Assembly (NCBI RefSeq): GCF_003751605.1
Contig: NZ_RJVJ01000001.1
Location: 4,402,001 to 4,466,000 of the forward strand
Direction: 5' to 3'
From: Kitasatospora cineracea
GTDB lineage: Bacteria > Actinomycetota > Actinomycetes > Streptomycetales > Streptomycetaceae
Length of the DNA stretch: 64,000 nt
Shown: one piece after another, positions 52,519 to 60,581 of the stretch
Layout of the letters: each line of letters starts with the position of its first letter
Numbering within the stretch: position 1 is the first letter of the stretch
Position numbers and translations under genes: made by a program
Notes under the pieces: model-generated
What the model was told of the DNA's origin: nothing
Database searches by the model: none
Seen by the model: the letters and a program-made list of their open reading frames with translations, nothing else

Positions 52519-55188
52519 GTGCCCAACAGGCATCGACGTCAGCTGTTCATGTGCGCCGTCGCACTGACCGCGCTCGGTCTGACCACCGGTCAGGCCCTCG
52601 CGGCACCCGCTCCCGAGCCCCGCCCCCGGCAGGCGGGCCACCTGGCCGAGATCGGCCACCAGCACGCCCGGGAGGTCACCGCCGGCACGTTCGCGGCGAA
52701 GGCCGCCGACGAGGACGGGGGCGACGAGGCCGAGAACTCCGCCGAGTCCACCGAGCAGTTCACCGAGGCCCGCACCGCGCCCGGCGTCGTTGCACCCGGC
52801 GCGTACGGCGCCGCCTGGGCCCAACTGCAGTCGATGCCGCGCACCGCGGGCTCCTGGGACCACGTCACCGACAAGCCGTACAACAGCGACGACCCGCGCT
52901 ACCGCGACGTCAACTCCAACTCCAGCGGCGGCTCCGGCAACGTCACCGGCCGGATCACCGGCATCGCCGCCGACGACGACGGCTACGTGTACGCGGGCGG
53001 CGCCAACGGCGGCGTCTTCCGCTCCCGCACCGGCGGCGGCCACTGGCAGTCGATCTCCGACAGGCTGCCCTCGCTGTCCACCGGCGCGCTCGGCCTCGAC
53101 GGCGGCGGGCGGCTCTGGTACGCCACCGGCGAGTCCAACACCGGCGCGACCGCGTACGTCGGCACCGGCGTGTACCTGCTCGCCGACCCGAAGCACGGCG
53201 AGTTCACCCCCGGCACGCGGGTCGGCGGCGCCGAGCTGGAGTCCACCACGATCCACGCCCTGCGCTTCGCCGGGGACAAGGTGTGGGCGGCCACCAGCCG
53301 CGGCGTGTGGTCCCACTCCACCGCCGACCTCAGCGGGCCGTGGACGCTGGAGTTCGCGCCGAACCCGAGCTACCTGCCCGGCGGCGCCGACGCGAAGAAC
53401 CCCAGCGCCCCGTACAAGAACATCGCCAACGACATCGCCGTCGACCCCGAGGACCCGTCCAAGGTCCTGCTCGCGGTCGGCTGGCGCAGCGGCGACACCT
53501 ACAACGGCTTCTACGCCAAGGCCGCGGACGGCAGCTGGCAGCGCGTCGCCTCGCTCGGCGACCTGCCCACTGGCGCCGGGGACGTCGGGAACGTCACCTT
53601 CGCCCGGTCCGAGGACGGCTCGCGCTACTACGCGGTCGACCAGTCGCCCACCAAACTGGCCACCGACCCGGACAGCGGCCTGCAGGGCGTCTACGTCTCC
53701 AAGTCCGGCTCCCCGTTCGGCCCGTGGACGCTGATCGCCGACAAGGACAAGCTCAAGGGCTCCGGCTCGGCCCTCCAGGACGACGGTTACCAGCCCGGCA
53801 TCCAGTCCTGGTACAACCAGTTCCTCCAGGTCGACCCGAACGACGCCGACCACGTCTACCTGGGCCTGGAAGAGGTCTTCGAGACCGGCGACGGCGGCGC
53901 CGTCTGGCACACCCCCGGCCCGTACTGGAACTTCGGCTTCCCGTGCTGGTCGATCGACCCGGCCGAGCAGACCGGCGACTGCTCGCCCACCACGCACTCC
54001 GACCAGCACGCCGTCGCCGTCGGCAGCTACCACGGCCGCAGCAGCGTCTACGTCGGCAACGACGGCGGCATCTACAGCCGCCCGGTCGACGGCACGCTGG
54101 ACTCCGGCGGCCACGCCGCGGACTGGAAGTCCCTCAACGACGGCACCATCGACACCCTGCAGTACTACTCGGTCGGCGTCGGCGCCGACCCCGCCGGCCA
54201 CGGCGTGATCGTCAGCGGCGGCCTCCAGGACAACGGCGAGTCCGTCCTGCGCGCCCGCGACAAGGTGATGGGCTCCGACTTCGGCGGCGACGGCGCGGAC
54301 ACCATCGTCGACCCGGCCGACGGCTGCAACATCGCCGAGGAGTACGTCTACCTCGACATGTGGGTGACCAACAACTGCGCCGTCAACGACGGCTCCTGGT
54401 CCACCGACCCGGCCAAGGCCACCTCCTACGAGGTCGCCCCGCCCGACAAGGCGGCCGCCGCCGCCCGCTTCATCGCGCCGATCACCTCCGACGCGAAGAA
54501 CCCCGCCACCTGGGTCGCCGGCGGCCAGCACGTCTGGGTGCAGAACAAGGGCTTCGCGATCCGCAGCGGCAGCGAGTGGACCAGCGCCTTCGACCTGGGC
54601 GCCGGCCACGTCGCCACCGCCGTCGCCTCCTCCGGCGGCACCGTCTACGCCGGCTGGTGCGGCCCCTGCAACAACCAGGGCTTCACCCGCGGCATCGCCA
54701 CCGGCAACGCCGACGGCACCGGCTGGCACCAGCTGAACCTGCCCGTCGACGGCACCCTGCCCAACCGCTACATCTCCTCCTTCGCCGTCGACCCGGCCGA
54801 CGCCCAGCATGTCCTGGTCTCCTTCTCCGGCTTCTCCCGGACCTGGACCGAGGGCCCCGGCGCGGGCATCGGCCACGTCTTCGAGAGCCGCGACGGCGGC
54901 GCCACCTGGAAGGACGTCTCCGCCAACCTGCCCGACGTCCCCGCCGACACGCTGCTCCTGCTGCCGGACGGCGGCCTCGCCCTGGGCACAGACCTGGCGG
55001 CGTTCCACCGCGCTCCGGGCGCCGCGGACTGGAAGGTCCTCGGCACCGGCCTGCCCACCACCACGGTGATGCAGCTGAAGACCGGCCCGGACGGCAAGCT
55101 CTACGCCGCCACCCACGGCCGCGGCATCTGGTCCTTCGACCCGCGCCGCCTCGGCGGTGTCCACCACCGGGACGGGCAGGACGACTGA
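52519..55188 (+). CDS. Secreted BNR/Asp-box beta-propeller protein (sialidase/GH74-like fold)
   Basis: An 889-residue protein with GTG start. Signal peptide 1-29 (MCAVALTALGLTTGQALAAP), then an acidic linker to about 90. The rest is a beta-propeller with recurrent blades: ITGIAADDDGYVYAGGANGG, VFRSRTGGGHW, IAVDPEDPSKVLLAVG, VFETGDGGAVW, and Asp boxes such as ESRDGGATWKDVS near the C-terminus. Annotated relatives are called glycosyl hydrolases or sortilin-like exo-alpha-sialidases, but I cannot identify a catalytic pair. It may bind or cut extracellular polysaccharide. The 170-bp leader contains a T-rich patch (52370-52412) that probably holds the promoter, and a perfect terminator follows. 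Confidence 0.8.
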   Translation: MPNRHRRQLFMCAVALTALGLTTGQALAAPAPEPRPRQAGHLAEIGHQHAREVTAGTFAAKAADEDGGDEAENSAESTEQFTEARTAPGVVAPGAYGAAWAQLQSMPRTAGSWDHVTDKPYNSDDPRYRDVNSNSSGGSGNVTGRITGIAADDDGYVYAGGANGGVFRSRTGGGHWQSISDRLPSLSTGALGLDGGGRLWYATGESNTGATAYVGTGVYLLADPKHGEFTPGTRVGGAELESTTIHALRFAGDKVWAATSRGVWSHSTADLSGPWTLEFAPNPSYLPGGADAKNPSAPYKNIANDIAVDPEDPSKVLLAVGWRSGDTYNGFYAKAADGSWQRVASLGDLPTGAGDVGNVTFARSEDGSRYYAVDQSPTKLATDPDSGLQGVYVSKSGSPFGPWTLIADKDKLKGSGSALQDDGYQPGIQSWYNQFLQVDPNDADHVYLGLEEVFETGDGGAVWHTPGPYWNFGFPCWSIDPAEQTGDCSPTTHSDQHAVAVGSYHGRSSVYVGNDGGIYSRPVDGTLDSGGHAADWKSLNDGTIDTLQYYSVGVGADPAGHGVIVSGGLQDNGESVLRARDKVMGSDFGGDGADTIVDPADGCNIAEEYVYLDMWVTNNCAVNDGSWSTDPAKATSYEVAPPDKAAAAARFIAPITSDAKNPATWVAGGQHVWVQNKGFAIRSGSEWTSAFDLGAGHVATAVASSGGTVYAGWCGPCNNQGFTRGIATGNADGTGWHQLNLPVDGTLPNRYISSFAVDPADAQHVLVSFSGFSRTWTEGPGAGIGHVFESRDGGATWKDVSANLPDVPADTLLLLPDGGLALGTDLAAFHRAPGAADWKVLGTGLPTTTVMQLKTGPDGKLYAATHGRGIWSFDPRRLGGVHHRDGQDD

Positions 55189-55202
55189 CCCCCCGTCACC
55201 GA

Positions 55203-55241
55203 CCGGTGCCCGGCCCGCCACCTGCGCGGGCCGGGCACCGG
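55203..55241. terminator. Bidirectional terminator hairpin
   Basis: CCGGTGCCCGGCCCGC (55203-55218) pairs perfectly with 55226-55241 over a 7-nt loop, between the convergent BNR-protein and antiporter genes. Confidence 0.88.
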
Positions 55242-55275
55242 CGTTCCGGCGGGGAGGCGGCGGGGCGGCGGGGCG

Positions 55276-56490
55276 TCAGACGTGGACGCCCGGCTCCTCG
55301 GCGAGGGGCTGCGGCTCGGCCGGGGCGGCGGCGTCGCCGCGGCGGGTGAGGCGGGCGGCGATCGGCTCGGTCCAGCGGGCCGCGAGCGGGCCGATGACGA
55401 CCAGCAGCAGCACGTACGCGGTGGCGAGCGGGCCCAGCGACGGCTCGATGCCCGCGGTGACGGCCAGTCCGGCGATGACGATGGAGAACTCGCCGCGGGC
55501 GACCAGCGCGCCGCCCGCCCGCCAGCGGGCCTTGACGGCGATGCCGGCCCGGCGGGCCGCCCAGTAACCGGTGGCGATCTTGGTGAGGGCGGTGACCACG
55601 GCCAGCGCCAGGGCGGGCAGCAGCACCGGCGGGATGCTGGCGGGGTTGGTGTTGAGGCCGAAGAAGACGAAGAAGACGGCCGCGAACAGGTCGCGCAGCG
55701 GGCTGAGCAGGGTGTGCGCGCCCTCGGCGGCCTCACCGGACAGCGCGATGCCGACCAGGAACGCGCCGACGGCCGCCGAGACCTGGAGCTGTTGGGCGAT
55801 GCCCGCCACCAGCAGGGTCAGGCCGAGCACCACCAGCAGCAGCTTCTCCGGGTCGTCGTGCGACACGAACCGGGAGATCAGCCGCCCGTAGCGGAGCGCG
55901 ACGAACAGCACCGCACCGGCGGTGGCCAGCGCGACGGCCAGGGTGACGCTGCCGACCAGCAGCCCGGCCCCGGCCAGCAGGGCGGTCAGGATCGGCAGGT
56001 AGACGGCCATCGCCAGGTCCTCGAGCACCAGGATGCTGAGGATCACCGGGGTCTCCCGGTTGCCGAGCCGCCCCAGGTCGCCGAGCACCTTGGCGATCAC
56101 GCCGGAGGAGGAGATCCAGGTGACACCGGCCAGCACGACCGCCGCGACCGGGCCCCAGCCGAGCAGCAGGGCCATCGCCGCGCCGGGCAGCGCGTTGAAG
56201 GCGAAGTCGACGATCCCGGCCGGGTACTGGCTCTTCAGGTTGGTGACCAGGTCGGCCGCGGTGTACTCGAGGCCGAGCATCAGCAGCAGCAGGACCACGC
56301 CGATCTCGGCGCCGGTGGCGACGAACTCCTCGCTGGTACTGAGCGGCAGCAGCCCGCCGTGCCCGAACGCGAGGCCGCCGAGCAGGTAGAGCGGGATGGG
56401 GGAGAGGCCGTAGCGGGCGCCTATCCGGCCGAGCAGCCCCAGGGTGAGGATGATCGCGCCGAGCTCGATGAAGACGGTGGCGGTGTGCAA
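55276..56490 (-). CDS. CPA2-family cation:proton antiporter (KhtU/KefB-like)
   Basis: A 404-residue membrane protein with TTG start 56490 preceded by AAAGGTGA. About 12 helices are visible, including LGAIILTLGLLGRIGARYGL, LLLLMLGLEYTAADL, GVTWISSSGVIAKVLGDLG and VFFVFFGLNTNPASIP. GLEYT and WISSSGVIAKVL are the signature helices of K+(Na+)/H+ antiporters. It lacks the C-terminal RCK domain of KefB; a separate TrkA-C protein is encoded upstream, as in the KhtT-KhtU system. It would export K+ in exchange for H+ across the cytoplasmic membrane. Confidence 0.9.
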   Translation of the reverse strand: MHTATVFIELGAIILTLGLLGRIGARYGLSPIPLYLLGGLAFGHGGLLPLSTSEEFVATGAEIGVVLLLLMLGLEYTAADLVTNLKSQYPAGIVDFAFNALPGAAMALLLGWGPVAAVVLAGVTWISSSGVIAKVLGDLGRLGNRETPVILSILVLEDLAMAVYLPILTALLAGAGLLVGSVTLAVALATAGAVLFVALRYGRLISRFVSHDDPEKLLLVVLGLTLLVAGIAQQLQVSAAVGAFLVGIALSGEAAEGAHTLLSPLRDLFAAVFFVFFGLNTNPASIPPVLLPALALAVVTALTKIATGYWAARRAGIAVKARWRAGGALVARGEFSIVIAGLAVTAGIEPSLGPLATAYVLLLVVIGPLAARWTEPIAARLTRRGDAAAPAEPQPLAEEPGVHV

Positions 56491-56959
56491 GCGTTCACCT
56501 TTTCTCTTTCGGGATGCTCCGGCCTGGCGGGCTGGAAGGAGTGGGTGCCTGGTTGGTGGCCGCGGGGCGGCGGGCCGGTTTTCGGCGGTTCCGGTGCGGG
56601 TGCAGGTCGTCGCCGGTGGCTCTGGGCGGGTTCGTCGGGTGCATCCACGGTCCTCGGTGCGCTCGGGTCGGACGGCCGGTCGGCGGGCCGTGCCGGTGCG
56701 GACGTTCGGGTGTGCTCGGGTCGGTGCGGCGGCGGCGCCGACGCGTCGGTGGGGGTGCGTCGGTGGTGGTGCGGCGGGCGGCCCGGGAGCCGCGGCAGGC
56801 CGGTGCCTCACTGGGGCGGGGCGGGCGGGGCCGGGCACAGCCGTGGCCGCCGGGCGGCTCGGAACGTCCCGGCCGCCGGGCGGCCGGGTGGAACGCGCGC
56901 GGGTGGAGTCCCGGACCGCGGGTGCGGCCGGGCCCCGGCGCCTCAGTGCGGGGCGGGGG
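56491..56959. other. Gene-less interval between the two antiporter-system genes
   Basis: A 469-bp GC-rich stretch without a supported gene separates khtT-like and khtU-like genes that are usually adjacent. The only clear element is the AAAGGTGA ribosome-binding site at the left end. An independent promoter or a leader RNA for the antiporter gene could be here. Confidence 0.4.
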
Positions 56960-57445
56960 TCACTCCCGGCCGAGGACGACGGCGGCGGCGTCGACGCCCT
57001 CGCGGGTGCCGATCAGGATCAGGGTGTCCCCGCCGGCCAGCCGGAAGTCCGGGGCGGGGGAGGGGACGGCGCCGGTGCGGCGCAGGACGGCGACGATGGA
57101 GACGCCGGTCTCGGTGCGCATCCGGGTGTCGCCGAGGGCGCGGCCGTTCCAGTACGAGGAGCCGGACAGCTCGATCCGTTCGGCGACCAGGCCGAGGCCG
57201 GAGGTGTGCAGCAGGTTGGGGCTGTGGTGGGTCGGGGTCAGGGCGTCGACGAGCGCGGCGGTCTCACCCTCCGTCAGGTGCAGCGAGTGGGCGCAGGCGT
57301 CCGGGTCCTCGCGGCGGTAGGTGTTGAGGGTGCGGGTGCCGTCGCGGTGGGCGATCACCGAGAGGTGCTGGTGCTCCCTGGTGGTCAGGTCGTACTGCAC
57401 GCCGATGCCGGGCAGCGGGGTCGATTGCATGCGTGAGACGGGCAC
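56960..57445 (-). CDS. TrkA-C (RCK_C) regulatory subunit, KhtT-like
   Basis: A 161-residue soluble protein with GTG start 57445 (GAAGGGA 8 nt upstream); ATG 57430 is an alternative. The N-terminal half has STPLPGIGVQYDLTTREHQH and VIAHRDGTRTLNTYRREDPD. The C-terminal RCK_C domain (about 85-160) has LGLVAERIELSGSSYWNGRA, GDTRMRTETGVSIVAVLRR, FRLAGGDTLILIGTREGVDA. In Bacillus KhtT this domain binds c-di-AMP and gates KhtU. It precedes the antiporter gene on the same strand, so the pair is a K+/H+ antiport system. Confidence 0.9.
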   Translation of the reverse strand: MPVSRMQSTPLPGIGVQYDLTTREHQHLSVIAHRDGTRTLNTYRREDPDACAHSLHLTEGETAALVDALTPTHHSPNLLHTSGLGLVAERIELSGSSYWNGRALGDTRMRTETGVSIVAVLRRTGAVPSPAPDFRLAGGDTLILIGTREGVDAAAVVLGRE

Positions 57446-57634
57446 GGGGCATCCCTTCGGGCGCAGGACGTGGTTGGGTCGTCCCACCTTTTCAGAGGCG
57501 GGCCCGCGGCCGTAAGGGTCAACCAAAGGTAAAGACATTCCCAAGAGGGTGACCTTGCCCACGTCGGGTCGGCCGCCCCGCGGTCCCGGAGGTGCCCCCG
57601 GGGAGGCCGCCTGCGAGCTCCCGCGCGCCCATCT

Positions 57635-57650
57635 GGGAGAGCGCTCTCCC
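57635..57650. promoter_or_regulatory. LacI-type operator, distal copy
   Basis: GGGAGAGCGCTCTCCC is a perfect 16-bp palindrome with central CG, like operators of LacI-family sugar regulators. It lies between the KhtT-like gene (leftward) and the secreted discoidin protein (rightward). Confidence 0.75.
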
Positions 57651-57812
57651 TGTCCGGTCCGGCGAAATCGAGATGTTGGCGCCAGGGTCTCGGCTTTTCT
57701 CTCGCCATGAACTAACCTGATGCGGCAGCGTTTCACCCAGGTGAAGCCGTGGTTTTCGTGCCGACCCCACAGAAGGCGCGATCCCTGACCCGGCCTGCCC
57801 TGGGACGCTGAC

Positions 57813-57828
57813 CGGAGAGCGCTCTCCG
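57813..57828. promoter_or_regulatory. LacI-type operator, proximal copy
   Basis: CGGAGAGCGCTCTCCG shares the 14-bp core GGAGAGCGCTCTCC with the copy 178 bp upstream and precedes the discoidin-protein ATG by 42 bp. A T tract follows, so a weak terminator is an alternative, but duplication of the same palindrome favours an operator. Confidence 0.75.
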
Positions 57829-57870
57829 TTTTTTTCCCTACCCCACCCACCGCTCACAGCAGGAGGAGCC

Positions 57871-60471
57871 ATGCGGCTCGCCCCTCCCCCTTCCGGTGCC
57901 CCCCTGCGCCGGACGCCTGCCGTACTCGCCGCCGCGGCCCTGGTCGCGGGTGCCGTCATGACGATCCCGGGCACCGCGCAGGCCGCGGACTCGCTGATCT
58001 CCCAGGGCAAGGCGGTCACCGCCTCGTCCGCCGAGAACGCGGGCACCCCCGCCGCCGGCGCCGTCGACGGCGACCTCGGCACCCGCTGGTCCTCGGCCGC
58101 CTCCGACCAGCAGTGGCTGCAGGTCGACCTGGGCTCCGTCTCCACCATCAGCAAGGTGCAGCTGAACTGGGAGACCGCGTACGGCAAGGCGTACCAGATC
58201 CAGACGTCCAACGACGGGACCACCTGGACGACGATCTACTCCACCACCACCGGCGCCGGCGGCACCGAGGTGCTGAACGTCTCCGGCTCCGGCCGGTACG
58301 TGCGGATGAACGGCATCACCCGCGGCACCGGCTACGGCTACTCCCTCTGGGAGTTCCAGGTGTACGGCACCCTCGGCGGCACCCCCACCGGCACCCCGTC
58401 GGGCTCGACCTGCTCCACCGACAACGCCGCCCAGGGCAAGGCCGCCACCGCCTCCTCCACCGAGAACGGCGGCACCCCGGCCTCCTCCGCCGTGGACGGC
58501 AACACCGGCACCCGCTGGTCCTCGGCCGCCGCCGACCCGCAGTGGCTGCAGGTCGACCTCGGCTCCGTGCAGCAGCTGTGCAAGGTCGACCTCAAGTGGG
58601 AGGCCGCGTACGGCAAGGCGTACCAGATCCAGGCGTCCAGCGACGGCAGCACCTGGGCGACGATCTACTCCACCACCACCGGCGCCGGCGGCAACGAGAC
58701 GCTCAACGTCTCCGGCTCCGGCCGCTACGTGCGGATGTACGGCACCCAGCGCGCCACCAACTACGGCTACTCGCTGTGGGAGATGGGCGTGCACACCGGC
58801 AGCGGCGGCTCCACCACCCCGCCGGTGCAGGGCGGCGGCGACCTCGGCCCGAACGTGCTGGTCTTCGACCCGTCCACGCCGAACATCCAGGCCACGGTCG
58901 ACGCCGTCTTCAAGAAGCAGGAGTCGAACCAGTTCGGCAGCGACCGCTACGCGCTGCTGTTCAAGCCGGGCACGTACAACAACATCAACGCCCAGATCGG
59001 CTTCTACACCTCGATCGCGGGCCTGGGCCTGAACCCGGACGACACCACCTTCAACGGCGACGTCACCGTCGACGCGGGCTGGTTCAACGGCAACGCCACC
59101 CAGAACTTCTGGCGCTCCGCCGAGAACCTGCACCTCAAGCCGGTCAGCGGCACCGACCGCTGGGCCGTCTCGCAGGCCGCCCCGTTCCGCCGGATGCACG
59201 TCGAGGGCGGCCTCAACCTGGCCCCCGCCGGCTACGGCTGGGCCTCGGGCGGCTACATCGCCGACTCGAAGATCGACGGCCAGGTCGGCAACTACTCGCA
59301 GCAGCAGTGGTACACCCGCGACAGCTCCATCGGCGGGTTCTCCAACGGCGTGTGGAACCAGACCTTCTCCGGCGTCCAGGGCGCCCCCGCCCAGGGCTTC
59401 CCGAACCCGCCGTACACCACGCTCGACACCACCCCCGTCTCGCAGGAGAAGCCGTTCCTGTACCTGGACGGCAACGACTACAAGGTGTTCGTGCCCGCCA
59501 AGCGCACCAACGCCCGCGGCACCTCCTGGGGCAACGGCGCCCCGCAGGGCACCTCGCTGCCGCTCAGCCAGTTCTACGTGGTGAAGGACGGCGCGACCGC
59601 CGCGAGCATCAACCAGGCGCTCGCCCAGGGCCTCAACCTGCTCTTCACCCCCGGCGTCTACCACGTCGACCAGTCCATCAACATCACCCGCCCGGACACC
59701 GTGGTGCTCGGCCTCGGCCTCGCCACCGTCGTCCCGGACAACGGCGTGACCGCGATGAAGGTCGCCGACGTCGACGGCGTCAAGGTCTCCGGCCTGCTGC
59801 TGGACGCCGGCACCGTCAACTCCCAGGCCCTGCTCCAGGTCGGCAACGACACCCCGGGCGCGAACCACGCGGCCGACCCGATCGTCATCCAGGACGTCTT
59901 CGTCCGGGTCGGCGGCGCCGGCGCCGGCAAGACCACCAACGGCATGGTGATCAACAGCAACAACACCATCGTCGACCACACCTGGATCTGGCGCGCCGAC
60001 CACGGCGCGGGCGTCGGCTGGGACACCAACCGCTCCGACTACGGCTTCGTCGTCGGCGGCAACGACGTCCTCGCCACCGGCCTGTTCGTCGAGCACTTCA
60101 ACAAGTACGACGTGTGGTGGAAGGGCAACGGCGGCAAGACGATCTTCTTCCAGAACGAGATCGCCTACGACGCGCCCAACCAGGCCGCGATCCAGAACGG
60201 CAACACCAAGGGCTACGCCGCCTACAAGGTCGAGGACAACGTCACCACCCACGAGGGCTGGGGCCTGGGCAGCTACTGCTACTTCAACGTCGACCCGACC
60301 ATCGTGATGGACCACGGCTTCGAGGTCCCGAACGCGCCCGGCGTCAAGCTGCACGACGTCCTGGTCAACTCGCTCGGCGGTAACGGCCAGTTCCTGCACG
60401 TGGTCAACAACACCGGCGCCGGGACCTCCGGCACCGGGACCGTCCCCTCCAACCTGGTCTCCTACCCGTAA
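57871..60471 (+). CDS. Secreted two-discoidin, right-handed beta-helix protein, probable polysaccharide-active enzyme
   Basis: An 866-residue protein with ATG after CAGGAGGAG. Signal peptide 1-39 (AQAAD). Two F5/8-type C (CBM32-like) domains, about 43-170 and 180-310, are very similar to each other (SSAENAGTPAAGAVDGDLGT and SSTENGGTPASSAVDGNTGT; both have WLQVDLGSV and YGKAYQIQ). From about 330 a pectate-lyase-like beta-helix follows: NVLVFDPSTPNIQATVDAVF, FKPGTYNNINAQIGFYTSIA, TPGVYHVDQSINITRPDTVV, WIWRADHGAGVGWDTNRSD, EGWGLGSYCYFNVDP. Relatives in Streptomyces are often mislabelled adenylyl cyclase; a GH55-like beta-1,3-glucanase role is possible. Two LacI-type palindromes upstream support sugar control. 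Confidence 0.8.
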   Translation: MRLAPPPSGAPLRRTPAVLAAAALVAGAVMTIPGTAQAADSLISQGKAVTASSAENAGTPAAGAVDGDLGTRWSSAASDQQWLQVDLGSVSTISKVQLNWETAYGKAYQIQTSNDGTTWTTIYSTTTGAGGTEVLNVSGSGRYVRMNGITRGTGYGYSLWEFQVYGTLGGTPTGTPSGSTCSTDNAAQGKAATASSTENGGTPASSAVDGNTGTRWSSAAADPQWLQVDLGSVQQLCKVDLKWEAAYGKAYQIQASSDGSTWATIYSTTTGAGGNETLNVSGSGRYVRMYGTQRATNYGYSLWEMGVHTGSGGSTTPPVQGGGDLGPNVLVFDPSTPNIQATVDAVFKKQESNQFGSDRYALLFKPGTYNNINAQIGFYTSIAGLGLNPDDTTFNGDVTVDAGWFNGNATQNFWRSAENLHLKPVSGTDRWAVSQAAPFRRMHVEGGLNLAPAGYGWASGGYIADSKIDGQVGNYSQQQWYTRDSSIGGFSNGVWNQTFSGVQGAPAQGFPNPPYTTLDTTPVSQEKPFLYLDGNDYKVFVPAKRTNARGTSWGNGAPQGTSLPLSQFYVVKDGATAASINQALAQGLNLLFTPGVYHVDQSINITRPDTVVLGLGLATVVPDNGVTAMKVADVDGVKVSGLLLDAGTVNSQALLQVGNDTPGANHAADPIVIQDVFVRVGGAGAGKTTNGMVINSNNTIVDHTWIWRADHGAGVGWDTNRSDYGFVVGGNDVLATGLFVEHFNKYDVWWKGNGGKTIFFQNEIAYDAPNQAAIQNGNTKGYAAYKVEDNVTTHEGWGLGSYCYFNVDPTIVMDHGFEVPNAPGVKLHDVLVNSLGGNGQFLHVVNNTGAGTSGTGTVPSNLVSYP

Positions 60472-60501
60472 CCACCGGTAGCCGCGACCAGCGCTGAAAC
60501 C

Positions 60502-60538
60502 GGCGGCCACCGCCCCCATGCCCGGGGCGGTGGCCGCC
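60502..60538. terminator. Bidirectional terminator hairpin
   Basis: GGCGGCCACCGCCCC (60502-60516) pairs perfectly with 60524-60538 over a 7-nt loop, between the convergent secreted-protein and ABC-F genes. Confidence 0.88.
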
Positions 60539-60581
60539 ACCTCCGTGTGCGGGGCCCCTCACTCTCGCCGGCCGCCGCCCC

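Noticed and set aside
57813..57838. Rho-independent terminator (palindrome followed by a T tract)
   Set aside because: The stem would be short and loop-less, no gene ends just upstream, and the same palindrome recurs 178 bp away without a T tract; an operator explains both.
57446..57870. c-di-AMP (ydaO-type) riboswitch for the KhtT-like gene
   Set aside because: I looked for its conserved blocks on both strands and did not see them; only LacI-type palindromes are evident.
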